A stretch of 60,689 bases of DNA. Origin: a virus. The DNA is taken from positions 1-60,689 of IMG/VR virus record IMGVR_UViG_3300004173_000066. One strand, 5' to 3'. Position numbers and translations under genes: made by a program. The notes under the pieces are model-generated. The model was not told the origin of the DNA. It saw only the letters and a list, made by a program, of their open reading frames with translations, and ran no database searches. Positions 48,208 through 56,492 of this stretch are shown here, in pieces. Every line of letters begins with the position of its first letter. Within the stretch, counting starts at the first letter, position 1.

Positions 48208-48519
48208 ACCCGTCTCCCTGAGCACGTTGGGGCAGCCCCCGCGGCCGTCTCCCCACGGCCCGAGGATGCCTTGGCACAGTGCCGTGCGACCAGGGGGTCT
48301 GGGGGCAATTGCTCCATGATGGGGAGCGCGGGCCGCACCGGCGGGCCCCTCGATGCGCACGTGCTGCGGCTACGGACGAGCTGCTCGCAATTTCTGCGCA
48401 CGGACCCCGAGCGCCCGGCCGGAGAGCCCGCCCGCGTGCTGGCGCGAGACTCGTCAGGATCCCGACACCAGGGAACCAGGCGCGCCGCGAGCAGGCGCGC
48501 CGCGGTGACTTCATGGCGC

Positions 48520-48700
48520 GAGCGATTGCCGTGTTTCCACACAAACGGACCATCGCCACTGTCCGTTATGATTACAGTTCTGTGCACATTTCGCACAGCC
48601 GGAATCATGAAAGTGACGCCTTGGCGGCAGTCGGATTTATGACAAGTCCGTAATGGCGATATCGGATTACTGACCATGGATTCAGGGCGAATCCTGGCAT
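48520..48700 (+). promoter_or_regulatory. Lower-GC control region upstream of the sigma factor
   Basis: The gap 48208-48795 has no gene. Its second half is strikingly less GC-rich and holds an inverted repeat CTGTGC-7 nt-GCACAG (48580-48598) and two near-copies of GTCCGTTATG (48561-48570) and GTCCGTAATG (48646-48655), each followed by ATTAC. Probably a complex promoter/operator for the sigma gene. Confidence 0.5.
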
Positions 48701-48795
48701 TGAACTTCCATAGGTACGGACGAGCTGCCAGCAGCAGAGGGTGCTGCGGAGCCTCGGCGCCAGCCGACAGACCTTCGTCGCGCCTCACGGAATGG

Positions 48796-49509
48796 ATGGA
48801 TCTCATGCTCACCCAGGCGACCTCCCCGACCTCTCCGGCTCCCCACGCTGGCGCCCGCATGACCGACGAGCTGGCGCGCCACTACCTCGCGCGAGTGCTC
48901 GTGCACGCCCGGCGGCTTGCCCGTCGGCTACCCCCGCACATCGCCCTCAACGACCTCGTCAGCGCGGGCCTGCTCGGCGCGGTCGAGGCCTTCCTCCACT
49001 TCGACCCCGAGCGCGCTGGGTCCCTCGACGCCTTCCTCGATCACCGCATCCGGGGCGCCCTGCTCGACGAGCTCCGCCGGGCCGACCCGCTCACTCGCAC
49101 GCAGCGCCGCTTCACCCAGCAGCTCCGCCGCGTCACGCGGGCCGCCAACGACTCCGACTGCGCGCGTGACGCGTCGATCGCGAAGGCCCTGGGGCTGAGC
49201 CTCGAGGAGTTCCGAGCGCGCGTCTCCGAGATCCATGCCGCGGCGACGGTCCAGGGCACCGACTGCGATGCGTGCGCTTCCACCGAGACGGTCATGCCCG
49301 AGGACGCGGTGGCCGAGAAGCAGGAGCGCAGGCGCGTCGCCACGGCGACCGCGCGCCTCCCGCCGCGCGAGCGCGAGCTGCTGCGGCTGCACTACGAGGA
49401 GGGCAAGATGTTCCGCGAGATTGGCGACCGCTTGGGCGTCTCCGAGTCGCGCGTCTCCCAGCTCCACACCCAGGCCATCCAGAACCTCCGCACGATGCTC
49501 TCGGGCTGA
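48796..49509 (+). CDS. Sigma-70 family factor, FliA/WhiG-like (237 aa)
   Basis: Start at ATG 48796 (alternatives 48805, 48859). Region 2 (HIALNDLVSAGLLGAVEAFL; SLDAFLDHRIRGALLDELRR), region 3 (LTRTQRRFTQQLRRV), region 4 (LPPRERELLRLHYEEGKMFR, then EIGDRLGVSESRVSQLHTQA). Region 1.1 absent. Directs RNA polymerase to alternative promoters. In a phage it could turn on late genes or lysogen genes. Not related in strand or spacing to any flagellar gene here. Confidence 0.85.
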   Translation: MDLMLTQATSPTSPAPHAGARMTDELARHYLARVLVHARRLARRLPPHIALNDLVSAGLLGAVEAFLHFDPERAGSLDAFLDHRIRGALLDELRRADPLTRTQRRFTQQLRRVTRAANDSDCARDASIAKALGLSLEEFRARVSEIHAAATVQGTDCDACASTETVMPEDAVAEKQERRRVATATARLPPRERELLRLHYEEGKMFREIGDRLGVSESRVSQLHTQAIQNLRTMLSG

Positions 49510-49547
49510 GCGTCGGGCGTTGGGCGCGAGCGCGGGAGGCGCTGCCC

Positions 49548-49790
49548 CTACGGCGCGGGATCGGTCCCCGAGGGCCTGCTCGAACGCGCCCCGCTCTCGC
49601 CCGCTGCCACGGCGCTCCAGGCGGCGACGGTGACGGTGACCGCGTTGTCACGGTCGAACTTCAACAGCACCGCGATCGCCTCGGTCGGCGTGCAGCCGAC
49701 CTCGAGCGCGAGCTCCTCGATCGTGAGCGCGCGCCGAGCGACCGCGCGGGCCATCGCCTCGAAGAGCTTGCGTCCTCTCGCCCGGTTCAT
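49548..49790 (-). CDS. Small winged-helix-like protein (80 aa)
   Basis: ATG 49790. KLFEAMARAVARRALTIEEL, then ALEVGCTPTEAIAVLLKFDR: a plausible helix-turn-helix, followed by a strand (NAVTVTVAAW) and a Ser-rich tail. 62 bases downstream of the SRAP gene on the same strand. Confidence 0.5.
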   Translation of the reverse strand: MNRARGRKLFEAMARAVARRALTIEELALEVGCTPTEAIAVLLKFDRDNAVTVTVAAWSAVAAGESGARSSRPSGTDPAP

Positions 49791-49852
49791 CGCGCCCGAT
49801 CCTCGCACCGCGGCGTGCTGGCACAAAGCGATCGCGACGGGCTCCGGCTCCC

Positions 49853-50557
49853 TCAGTCGAAGAGCATCCTGGTCAACGCCACCGGCCGGATGAGCTCCGG
49901 CCCGTCTCCGACGACCGGCCCCACGGGGTACGCATCCAGGCGCCCCTCGGGGGCGGCCGCGAGTAGCCCGAGCACCTCGTCGAGGGAGCTCTCCGGGTCG
50001 AGCCAGCGGCGGACCCCCGCACGGTCGAGCGTCACCGGCTCGCGACCGTGGATGCGGCCCGTGAACAGCCCCGCCTCGCAGGTGACGATCGCGTGCGTGC
50101 GCAGCTCGCCCGAGGCCGTGGGCGCCGCCTCCCAGAGGCCTGCGGCGAAGAGCTGGCGCCGGTCGCGCGCCGAGAAGTAGGTCGGCTGCTTCACCCCGTG
50201 GCGCTCGGGCCACTCGTACCAGCCGGTGAGGGGCACGACGCAGCGCTGCGCCTGCAGGAGCGGCCCCCAGAGGCGCGAGGCGGTGAGGGCCTCGGCGCGC
50301 GCGTTGAAGGTCTTGTACCGCCGCACGAACCCGCCGGGGTCGTCCGCCGCCGAGCGGGGCACGAGGCCCCAGCGGTGCAGCCGCAGTGCGTGCTCGTCGC
50401 CCTCGCGCAGGAGCACGGGCGCGAGCTCGGTCGGCGCGAGGTTGAAGTGCGGCGACCAGGCGAAGGCAAACCGAGGCGGGATGCGGATGTCCTGCACCTC
50501 CTCGAGGATTCTGCCGAGGTCGTTGTAGCCGACGTCCAGCACCATGCGCCCACACAC
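49853..50557 (-). CDS. SRAP-domain protein (YedK/HMCES-like), 234 aa
   Basis: The start must be GTG 50557, which puts the catalytic Cys at position 2 (M-C-G-R). Other landmarks: FAFAWSPHFNLAPTELAPVL, LHRWGLVPRSA, YKTFNARAEAL, RCVVPLTGWYEWP, then THAIVTCEA and IHGREPVTL. SRAP proteins form a covalent link with abasic sites in single-stranded DNA and protect them. In a phage this could guard replicating DNA from base-excision attack. Confidence 0.85.
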   Translation of the reverse strand: MCGRMVLDVGYNDLGRILEEVQDIRIPPRFAFAWSPHFNLAPTELAPVLLREGDEHALRLHRWGLVPRSAADDPGGFVRRYKTFNARAEALTASRLWGPLLQAQRCVVPLTGWYEWPERHGVKQPTYFSARDRRQLFAAGLWEAAPTASGELRTHAIVTCEAGLFTGRIHGREPVTLDRAGVRRWLDPESSLDEVLGLLAAAPEGRLDAYPVGPVVGDGPELIRPVALTRMLFD

Positions 50558-50589
50558 CCCAAGAGGGTCTCGCGCTAAAGACGAGCTGG

Positions 50590-50802
50590 CTAGTCGACGG
50601 GGGCGTTTCTGGGGCATAGCGGGAGTCTCGCGACGGCACGGTCGGGGCAGAGCGGCACGACCGTGCCGTCGTGGGGGAACTCGCCGAGGTCGCGGGGTGC
50701 ACGCTCGCCGAGGGGGTGCACGGGGAGGTGCGCGGCGCCAGCGTGGTTCTGGGCGCGTGGGACGAGGGGTAAGGAGCCGCCGCGGTTCGTCCGAGTCGCC
50801 AC
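50590..50802 (-). CDS. Possible small protein divergent from padR (70 aa)
   Basis: ATG 50802. Contains HLPVHPLGERAPRDLGEFPH and VVPLCPDRAVARLPLCPRNA. Could be real by composition. It faces away from the PadR promoter, so would share the control region 50803-50842. Confidence 0.35.
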   Translation of the reverse strand: MATRTNRGGSLPLVPRAQNHAGAAHLPVHPLGERAPRDLGEFPHDGTVVPLCPDRAVARLPLCPRNAPVD

Positions 50803-50808
50803 CTCCCC

Positions 50809-50836
50809 TTGCCAACCTCAAAGTTTGATTTATGGT
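50809..50836 (+). promoter_or_regulatory. Promoter of the padR-like gene, leaderless geometry
   Basis: TTGCCA (50809-50814), 16 nt, TATGGT (50831-50836), then six bases to ATG 50843. An AT-rich near-palindrome TCAAAGTTTGA (about 50818-50828) lies in the spacer and could be the PadR operator. Confidence 0.55.
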
Positions 50837-50842
50837 TCGGCC

Positions 50843-51154
50843 ATGGACGCCCCTGTCACCGCCCGCGCGGCTCTCCTCCAGGTCCTCATCCGGGGGCCGG
50901 GGTACGGCCTCTCCCTCATCGACCGCGTGAAGGACCACACGAAAGGACGACTCTCCCTGAACCAGGGCTCCGTCTACCCCGCGCTGCGCGACATGGAGCG
51001 CGAGGGCCTGGTGGCCAGCTACGAGGGGGAGACCACGCCCGAGCGCGGTGGCCGTCCGCGCATCTACTACCGCATCACGGCCGAGGGGCTCCGCGCCGCC
51101 CGCGAGCAGTCCGAGACGGTGCTGGCGCTCTTCGCGCTGGCGGAGGCGAAGTAG
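50843..51154 (+). CDS. PadR-family transcriptional regulator (103 aa)
   Basis: ATG 50843, no ribosome site. LLQVLIRGPGYGLSLIDRVK, SLNQGSVYPALRDMEREGLV and the wing ERGGRPRIYYRITAEG are diagnostic PadR elements. Short C-terminal dimerisation helix. Two bases before the next gene, so it probably autoregulates a two-gene unit with the membrane protein. Confidence 0.85.
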   Translation: MDAPVTARAALLQVLIRGPGYGLSLIDRVKDHTKGRLSLNQGSVYPALRDMEREGLVASYEGETTPERGGRPRIYYRITAEGLRAAREQSETVLALFALAEAK

Positions 51155-51156
51155 CC

Positions 51157-51771
51157 ATGAGCCGAGCAGGTCGCGGTCGGGAGCGTGGACCCTGGGTGTC
51201 GAAGATCGTGCCTGTCGAAGGCTCCGCTGACACGGTGGACGTCAGCGTGGTCAGGCCGGACGGCACGGTCATGGTGATCGAGACGAAGTACTCAGCTGTC
51301 CCCACTTTCGACGCCATGCTCCTCTCCGTCACGAGCGGGGCCGAGTACAAAGCCAGGATGGATCGCTTGGCCGATGATCTGATGGCGGTAGGTTCCGCCC
51401 ATATCATTTGCGACGGTGCGGACCCATCCGCCGTGCCCGATGGCGATTCGCCCCACGAGGACATCGTGTACGACCACGATTCCGACGCGGACGAGATCGT
51501 CCCTTCGGCGCCCAGCGCTCCACCCTCACGCGCGATGCAGCGCGCGATGCGTCGAGCAGCTGGGGCCTTGAGCCTGATGGAGCTGATCCTGCCTACGCGG
51601 CTTTGTCAGGAAGACCTGGGCGACGCGCTCGAGAAGCTGTCGCGCCCGCAAGTCCAGCAGGGGCCCGCGTGGCGGGTGTATCTGGTCGCCATCGCCTCGA
51701 TGTTCTGGCTCGCCATCAGTGGGGTGCGCGAGGTCGCGTCGAGCGTCCTCGGGAAGAAGGCCGGCTCGTAA
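51157..51771 (+). CDS. C-terminally anchored membrane protein of the PadR unit (204 aa)
   Basis: ATG 51157. N-terminal beta-rich part (DTVDVSVVRPDGTVMVIETK), acidic middle (HEDIVYDHDSDADEIVPSAP), then one span near the end (AWRVYLVAIASMFWLAISGV). Lower GC than neighbours. Unknown; a PadR-controlled exclusion or stress protein is possible. After it 51772-51920 has no gene. Confidence 0.6.
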   Translation: MSRAGRGRERGPWVSKIVPVEGSADTVDVSVVRPDGTVMVIETKYSAVPTFDAMLLSVTSGAEYKARMDRLADDLMAVGSAHIICDGADPSAVPDGDSPHEDIVYDHDSDADEIVPSAPSAPPSRAMQRAMRRAAGALSLMELILPTRLCQEDLGDALEKLSRPQVQQGPAWRVYLVAIASMFWLAISGVREVASSVLGKKAGS

Positions 51772-51920
51772 CCTGCCCTCCGGAGCCTGGGGCAGCCCGC
51801 GCTCCTACGCAGTATCCATCCTCGAAGGGCCCTGGTAGCGTCGACGCGGGCCGTGACAGGCCTCCGCAGAGCACGTCGCTCGGCGGTCCGCCGCGCTGTG
51901 CGCGCGGCCTGGAGAACGCG

Positions 51921-52547
51921 ATGACGACAAAGAGGGTGATCGTGTTGGGGGTCGACCCGCCTGCGCGGCGGGTCAAGTTGCTCGGGATGCCCGATGCTCT
52001 GCCTACGCCGAAGGCGACCCTGTTCGGGCCCGCCACCGCGCCGGCGGCCCGCCCACTCTCCGCCGTGGTGCGCGAGGTAATGGGCGAGCCGGCGGTTCCG
52101 ACGCGCGACGAGGTGACCGCGCTCGTTCGGGCGCTCGACGCCGAGGTGGCCGAACTCGGCCGTCAGACCGGGCTCACCGCCAGGCTCGACCTGGTGGCTC
52201 GCCACGACCCGAACCCCCGCGACGGGATCGGCCTCCAGCTCGCCGTGGCCCTCGCTGACGTGGCGCGTGTGGTGTGGGCAGGCGAGAGTTGGGTCTCGAT
52301 CGAGGCGCACCGCGGCGTGTGGGGCCTCTACTTCACCCGGGTGCCCCCGCACGAGAGCCACGAGGCCACGACGACCGTGCCGCTGGTCGCCGCGAAGTAT
52401 GAGGTGCGGGAGTGGTTCGTCGGCAATTGCCGGACCTTCGTCGCCGCGTACCTCGCGCGGTGCGAGGCCGAGGTCTTCGGGCCGCGCCGCGCGGCCGCCC
52501 GCGAGGGCGAGAAAGTCCTCGGCATGCTCACCGCACGGCGGCGGTAA
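51921..52547 (+). CDS. Hypothetical protein (208 aa)
   Basis: ATG 51921 with GGAG. Helical segment TRDEVTALVRALDAEVAELG and a conserved-looking core (WAGESWVSIEAHRGVWGLYF; EVREWFVGNCRTFVAAYLAR). Not recognised. Ends 85 bases before the convergent HEPN gene stop. Confidence 0.55.
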   Translation: MTTKRVIVLGVDPPARRVKLLGMPDALPTPKATLFGPATAPAARPLSAVVREVMGEPAVPTRDEVTALVRALDAEVAELGRQTGLTARLDLVARHDPNPRDGIGLQLAVALADVARVVWAGESWVSIEAHRGVWGLYFTRVPPHESHEATTTVPLVAAKYEVREWFVGNCRTFVAAYLARCEAEVFGPRRAAAREGEKVLGMLTARRR

Positions 52548-52632
52548 CGCTCGAGATTCCCCCTCACTACCAACCGCCGCGCTTCGAGCCAAGCACGCGG
52601 TGGTGGCGGTGGGGATGAGGTGAGGAGACGGG

Positions 52633-53367
52633 CTACCGTCGACGGTAGCCTTCCTCACGGAGCAGTTTTGCCAATTCGAGCATGATAGATCGCATCGCTG
52701 CCAGGGCGGCCGATTCCATCCCTTCGTACTGGAGGTCAGAAAGCTCTGTCGTCCGCTCGCCGTGGGCGACTGCGTGACGTCGTTTGACGAGTTGCGCCAG
52801 CGCCCCTCTGGCTGCCGAGAGCATTTCCGGGTCGCATCCGCAGCGATACAGCAGCCGCTTGAGCAGGATCGGCTCCAGATTGGACTTCGTGTCGAGCGTC
52901 TCGAGCGGCACCTTCAACACGGCGTCGTCGAAGCCCTTCAGCTGGCTCACGAAGGCCGTCTGACGTCCAAGGGTGTGGAGTTCGACGTCGTCGGGCAAGA
53001 GATCCTTGAAGAGGTCAATCTTCCCGTCGGAACGCAAATTCTCAAACTCGGCCGACAGGGAGGCGGCCGCTAGAACGTGCTTCACGTCACCGCGGCGGTG
53101 GCGTCTTTCGTTGATGGCCTGCAGGTAGGTCACGAATGTGTTCTTGCAGAAGCCTTCGAAATGGGCATAGAGCATCACAACCTGCACGCGTCGAAGACTG
53201 TTCAGGCCCGTGAGGTAGGCAGGGTGGCCGGGATGATCGGGGTGAGCGGGACCGTCAGGATCAGTTGGGTCCGCAAGGGCCGCGCGCTGGTTGCCCAGAA
53301 GTCGGATCTCCGCCTCTCGCCAGAGCAGGTCGAGTTCAGCCTGGGCGCGAAACTCCTCCTCGGTCAC
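52633..53367 (-). CDS. HEPN-family RNase toxin candidate, MAE_28990/MAE_18760-like (244 aa)
   Basis: GTG 53367 overlapping the DUF262 stop (GTGA). VVMLYAHFEGFCKNTFVTYL is the family's N-terminal helix; the HEPN active motif Rx4H is seen in KRRHAVAHGE (Arg197, His202). Such HEPN proteins cut RNA and act as toxins or abortive-infection effectors. Residues 33-51 are an Asp/Pro/His-rich loop (DPDGPAHPDHPGHP). Lower GC than the phage core. Last gene of the methyltransferase/DUF262/HEPN set. Confidence 0.75.
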   Translation of the reverse strand: MTEEEFRAQAELDLLWREAEIRLLGNQRAALADPTDPDGPAHPDHPGHPAYLTGLNSLRRVQVVMLYAHFEGFCKNTFVTYLQAINERRHRRGDVKHVLAAASLSAEFENLRSDGKIDLFKDLLPDDVELHTLGRQTAFVSQLKGFDDAVLKVPLETLDTKSNLEPILLKRLLYRCGCDPEMLSAARGALAQLVKRRHAVAHGERTTELSDLQYEGMESAALAAMRSIMLELAKLLREEGYRRR

Positions 53368-54638
53368 GAGACAGTCGCCACCCGCTTTGCGACTAGTTCA
53401 AGCCGACGCCTCAGAGGACCAGCATAGTTGAGGCCCCCGCCCACCGTCTCCTTCCTGAACGCTGGCTCCTGCCGCAGGTTGCGCAGCGCCTCCCCGAGCG
53501 CCTGCATTTGCGCAACGTTTGAAGCATCGAGTCGACCGAGGTCCCCCTGAATGCCGACCGTAAAGGCCTCGAAAACCAATACGGAGAAATTCGTATAGAC
53601 CTTGTTCGACTTGTCGACCGCTGCAAACGGCGCATCTCCGAGGGCGGTCGTCAGGATGTCGAAGGTCTTCTCGAAAACCTTCCGCTCTTCCGCTCGGTCG
53701 AAATGCAAAGCGTCCTCGGTGGTGCGGGAGACGCCTTCCATGTACTCGGTGAGAAATTCGCTGAGATCGTGCTTGAAGACGCGTCCCCAGTTCTTGAACG
53801 CGAAAAATCTCAGGACGCACTCTTGGTCGTAACGTCGGCTGATCTTCTCCTTTGATAGGTGCGCGATGCTCTTTCGGTAAGGCGGGTACTCACTCAGGCT
53901 GATGAGGAAGTTGTTGAACTGATCGCTGAGCAGTCGGATGGTGCAATTGCGTACTTCCTGCTCGCTCAGGGTCTCGCCCCCCGTGTTCAGACGTTTGAAC
54001 ATGTGGTACCGGAGTTTCGGGTCGCTGGACTTTCGGATCAATTCGACCCGAACCGACGCGCGTTTCAGCGCGAATCTCACGGGGCTCGGTAGCGTCTCGT
54101 AGGTGTGCCCATTGAGTTCGGGAACGATGTCGCATTCAATAAGCGTGAGCAGAGGCCCTGAGCCGGCCGGCGGGATCTGGAACTCAGCCTCAGCTGTTCC
54201 GACGGTCGGCACGGGAGTGCCGACCTCGACCTCCTCAGAAGTGTCGATCTCCACGGTGGCCTCGGCATCACCCTTGGCGGCGTCGGCCCCACCAGGGGGC
54301 AACCCTACGAACTCTTCGGCCAATGCACCGCGGAAGTGAAAGTAGGAGGAGAGGCGTTGGAGGCCGTCGATCAATTCGAAAACGCCCGTGCTCCGCTCGA
54401 TGGCATAGATCGGCGGGATCGGCATCTCGAGTATCAACGACTCGATGAATCGCGACTGCTTCTCGACGGGCCAGCGGAACAGGCGCTGGAAGTCGGGCGT
54501 GATGACGAGCTCCTTGTTCTCGTACATGTCGAGGAGCTCGTTGAAGGAGAGGTCGAGGGTGCGCGTCTTAACGGTCTTCGACAGCTCGTCGATCAGGGGG
54601 ATCAGGGTCGAGCCGGGTGTGGTGGGGGGCTTTGCCAT
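53364..54638 (-). CDS. DUF262 (ParB/GmrS-like) protein (424 aa)
   Basis: ATG 54638. SFNELLDMYENKELVITPDF then QRLFRWPVEKQSRFIESLIL and FELIDGLQRLSSY (DGLQR 91-95) define DUF262. The DGxxR element is the nucleotide-handling motif of this ParB-like fold. Residues 100-165 are an acidic insert. Later FKRLNTGGETLSEQEVRNCT is also typical. There is no C-terminal HNH (DUF1524/GmrD) domain, so the nuclease partner may be the HEPN protein. Overlaps the methyltransferase by 71 bp. Confidence 0.8.
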   Translation of the reverse strand: MAKPPTTPGSTLIPLIDELSKTVKTRTLDLSFNELLDMYENKELVITPDFQRLFRWPVEKQSRFIESLILEMPIPPIYAIERSTGVFELIDGLQRLSSYFHFRGALAEEFVGLPPGGADAAKGDAEATVEIDTSEEVEVGTPVPTVGTAEAEFQIPPAGSGPLLTLIECDIVPELNGHTYETLPSPVRFALKRASVRVELIRKSSDPKLRYHMFKRLNTGGETLSEQEVRNCTIRLLSDQFNNFLISLSEYPPYRKSIAHLSKEKISRRYDQECVLRFFAFKNWGRVFKHDLSEFLTEYMEGVSRTTEDALHFDRAEERKVFEKTFDILTTALGDAPFAAVDKSNKVYTNFSVLVFEAFTVGIQGDLGRLDASNVAQMQALGEALRNLRQEPAFRKETVGGGLNYAGPLRRRLELVAKRVATVS

Positions 54639-56076
54639 GGTGTTTCCGGAGAAATATCACAGTCTCCCGGGGAAGCATCTTCGTCCGGTAGCGTGCGATG
54701 CCGGGGTGGATGTCGCTCATGGCGTGGGAGGCGTCGAAATGCCGCTCGTGCCAGGGGACCCAGCCCATGTGCTCGGCCATCTCGATCAGGATCCCGCGGA
54801 GGTCGACGTGGACGTCCTTGTAGTACGAGTCCTGCACGACGAGGACCGCGACGCCGCCGTCGATGAGCACGCGGTCGAGTTCCTTCAGAGACTTGGCCAT
54901 GCGGTCGAAGTAGGCCCACTGCACCTTGTGGTAGTAGACCTTCGAGTCCTTCGACGGGTGGGCTCCGATCCGGCGCAACGTGTCGATGCATGTGGCGCCC
55001 CACTCCGGCAGCGGGTCGGAAACCTTCCCACTGACCGTGGGCGTGCCGATCATCGAGTCGCGGAGCTGGCGCACCTCGCTCTCATCGAACCCCAGCAGCG
55101 CGAGTTCGGGCAAGGTCGCGATCGCGTAGTCGATCCGTGTGCAGTAGGGCGGGGACGTCACGATTGCGTCGACACTGCGATCTTCCAAGGGAAGCGACAC
55201 CGACGAGGCCACGCGCAGGTCTGTCGCCGGGGGCGCGTCGCTCGTCGCGTGGGCCTCAGCCGCCGCGAGCAGGTCCGTCGCACACGCCTCGAAGAGCGCG
55301 AGTGCGTGGCCGGCACGGGCGCCCACACGCCTTGTCGGCGGGTCGAGCCGGAACCAGGTGGGGTTCGTCGTCCGGGCCTCGCGCAGTAGCGCACGCAACG
55401 CGTGGAAGAGCGCGACATAGAGCAGCGCATTGGCCGCCGGCATGTCGGCGCACCGCTCGGCCGGCAGCGCCGAACGGCCCTGGACGTCGGCGAGGGTTCG
55501 CTCGATGCGTCGGATCTCCGACGCGGTCTTCGGGCCGAACCAACGACACAGCAGGTCGCCGGCGCGGACCCGCGGTCGGTCGGCCCCCACGAGCTCGAGC
55601 GCACGCCTCATCGTCCGCTTCGCGGCCGCGACATCCGCCGCCGTGGCGAGGCGCGCCCGCGCGATGACCACGGCGGCGGGGTTGATGTCGATGCCAACGG
55701 AGTCGAACCCGTGCCGCGCTGCACCATCCGTCGTGGTCCCGCCCCCGTTCCAGGGGTCGAGAATGGTGGCGCCCTCCTTCAGTCGAAGGCTCGCCAGGAC
55801 GTCGCCGACGAAGCCGCTCGAGAAGCCGGCGTAGTAGCGATAGATCGCGGCGGCGCCCGACTCGTTCGGCTTCGGGTTTCTGATGGACTGCGACTCGATC
55901 GGACCTACGGTACTCACCGCGCCGTCGATCCGCTGCGCGGCGGACTCGTCGGCGGTACGCCGCGTGTCCAGGTCGCTCCGTGTGGGGCTCACGTCGTCGG
56001 GCTGCGGAAGGCTCACGTCTCGCCTATACGACGGTCCGTCGGCCAGCGTCGTCAACCTTCCGTCGCGGAGCTTCAC
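54568..56076 (-). CDS. DNA methyltransferase (N4/N6 class, TSPPY motif), 502 aa
   Basis: Start taken at GTG 56076 (AGGAAGG upstream); GTG 56151, which overlaps the parB-like stop by GTGA, is equally possible. SAM-binding motif ATILDPWNGGGTTTDGAARH, catalytic DAIVTSPPYCTRIDYAIATL, then VLIDGGVAVLVVQDSYYK. An SPPY motif fits methylation of the amino group of A or C. A long helical insert between the motifs may recognise the target. No endonuclease gene adjoins; DUF262 and HEPN follow, suggesting that methylation is the self-mark. Confidence 0.85.
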   Translation of the reverse strand: MKLRDGRLTTLADGPSYRRDVSLPQPDDVSPTRSDLDTRRTADESAAQRIDGAVSTVGPIESQSIRNPKPNESGAAAIYRYYAGFSSGFVGDVLASLRLKEGATILDPWNGGGTTTDGAARHGFDSVGIDINPAAVVIARARLATAADVAAAKRTMRRALELVGADRPRVRAGDLLCRWFGPKTASEIRRIERTLADVQGRSALPAERCADMPAANALLYVALFHALRALLREARTTNPTWFRLDPPTRRVGARAGHALALFEACATDLLAAAEAHATSDAPPATDLRVASSVSLPLEDRSVDAIVTSPPYCTRIDYAIATLPELALLGFDESEVRQLRDSMIGTPTVSGKVSDPLPEWGATCIDTLRRIGAHPSKDSKVYYHKVQWAYFDRMAKSLKELDRVLIDGGVAVLVVQDSYYKDVHVDLRGILIEMAEHMGWVPWHERHFDASHAMSDIHPGIARYRTKMLPRETVIFLRKHHGKAPHHTRLDPDPPDRRAVEDR

Positions 56077-56147
56077 GGCAGCTCGGCCTTCCTGGGACCG
56101 TTCGCCCTGAAGCGCTGCCGCTGCCGCCACTTCACGACTGCGGCGCC

Positions 56148-56492
56148 TCACCGCTCGAACCAAGCCAATAGCGCAGCCTCGACCACGTTCGACTGCTCGC
56201 GCCCTTCGTTCCGGCAGAGGCGTGTGAGCGCCTCGGCCGTGTCCTCGCTGAGGTAGACCGTCATCCGTCGTCGCACCGCGCCGCTCTTCCTCGCCACGAG
56301 CACCTTCGACCCTTGCGGCGCGCGCGGAGCCGATGTTGGGACGTCCCGAGACGTCCCCGGACGTCCGGGCGTCGCGCGCGTACGCCCCTCCTGGATGAAC
56401 CCCTCCACCACCCCCGGGTCGACGGGCGGCGCCGCGGCGAACTGCGACGGGGCGCGCACGGTCGCGGCGGGGCGCTTCGAGCGCGCGCTCAT
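56148..56492 (-). CDS. ParB-like centromere-binding RHH protein (114 aa)
   Basis: ATG 56492 overlaps the ParA stop (ATGA). A disordered N-terminal 70 residues ends in a ribbon-helix-helix RRRMTVYLSEDTAEALTRLC, then RNEGREQSNVVEAALLAWF. Small RHH partners of ParA (ParG, omega type) have this layout: a flexible arm that stimulates the ATPase and an RHH dimer that binds short phased repeats. The GACGTC array E is inside this gene, so it could autoregulate. Confidence 0.75.
   Translation of the reverse strand: MSARSKRPAATVRAPSQFAAAPPVDPGVVEGFIQEGRTRATPGRPGTSRDVPTSAPRAPQGSKVLVARKSGAVRRRMTVYLSEDTAEALTRLCRNEGREQSNVVEAALLAWFER
56340..56373 (+). repeat. GACGTC array, site E (three hexamers plus GGCGTC)
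   Basis: GACGTC at 56340, 56350 and 56360 on an exact 10-bp phase; GGCGTC at 56368. It codes for GRPGTSRDVPTS in the disordered arm of the RHH protein, where sequence is free to carry a binding site. Confidence 0.6.

Noticed and set aside
50588-50600. GGCTAGTCGACG near the stop of the small gene at 50590 as a repressor-1 operator
   Set aside because: Only the central CTAGTC is shared and no promoter accompanies it.
53384-53402. GCGACTAGTTCAAG as a further repressor-1 operator
   Set aside because: It is inside the 3' end of the DUF262 gene, with no promoter nearby, and only partly matches TTGACTAGTCAA.
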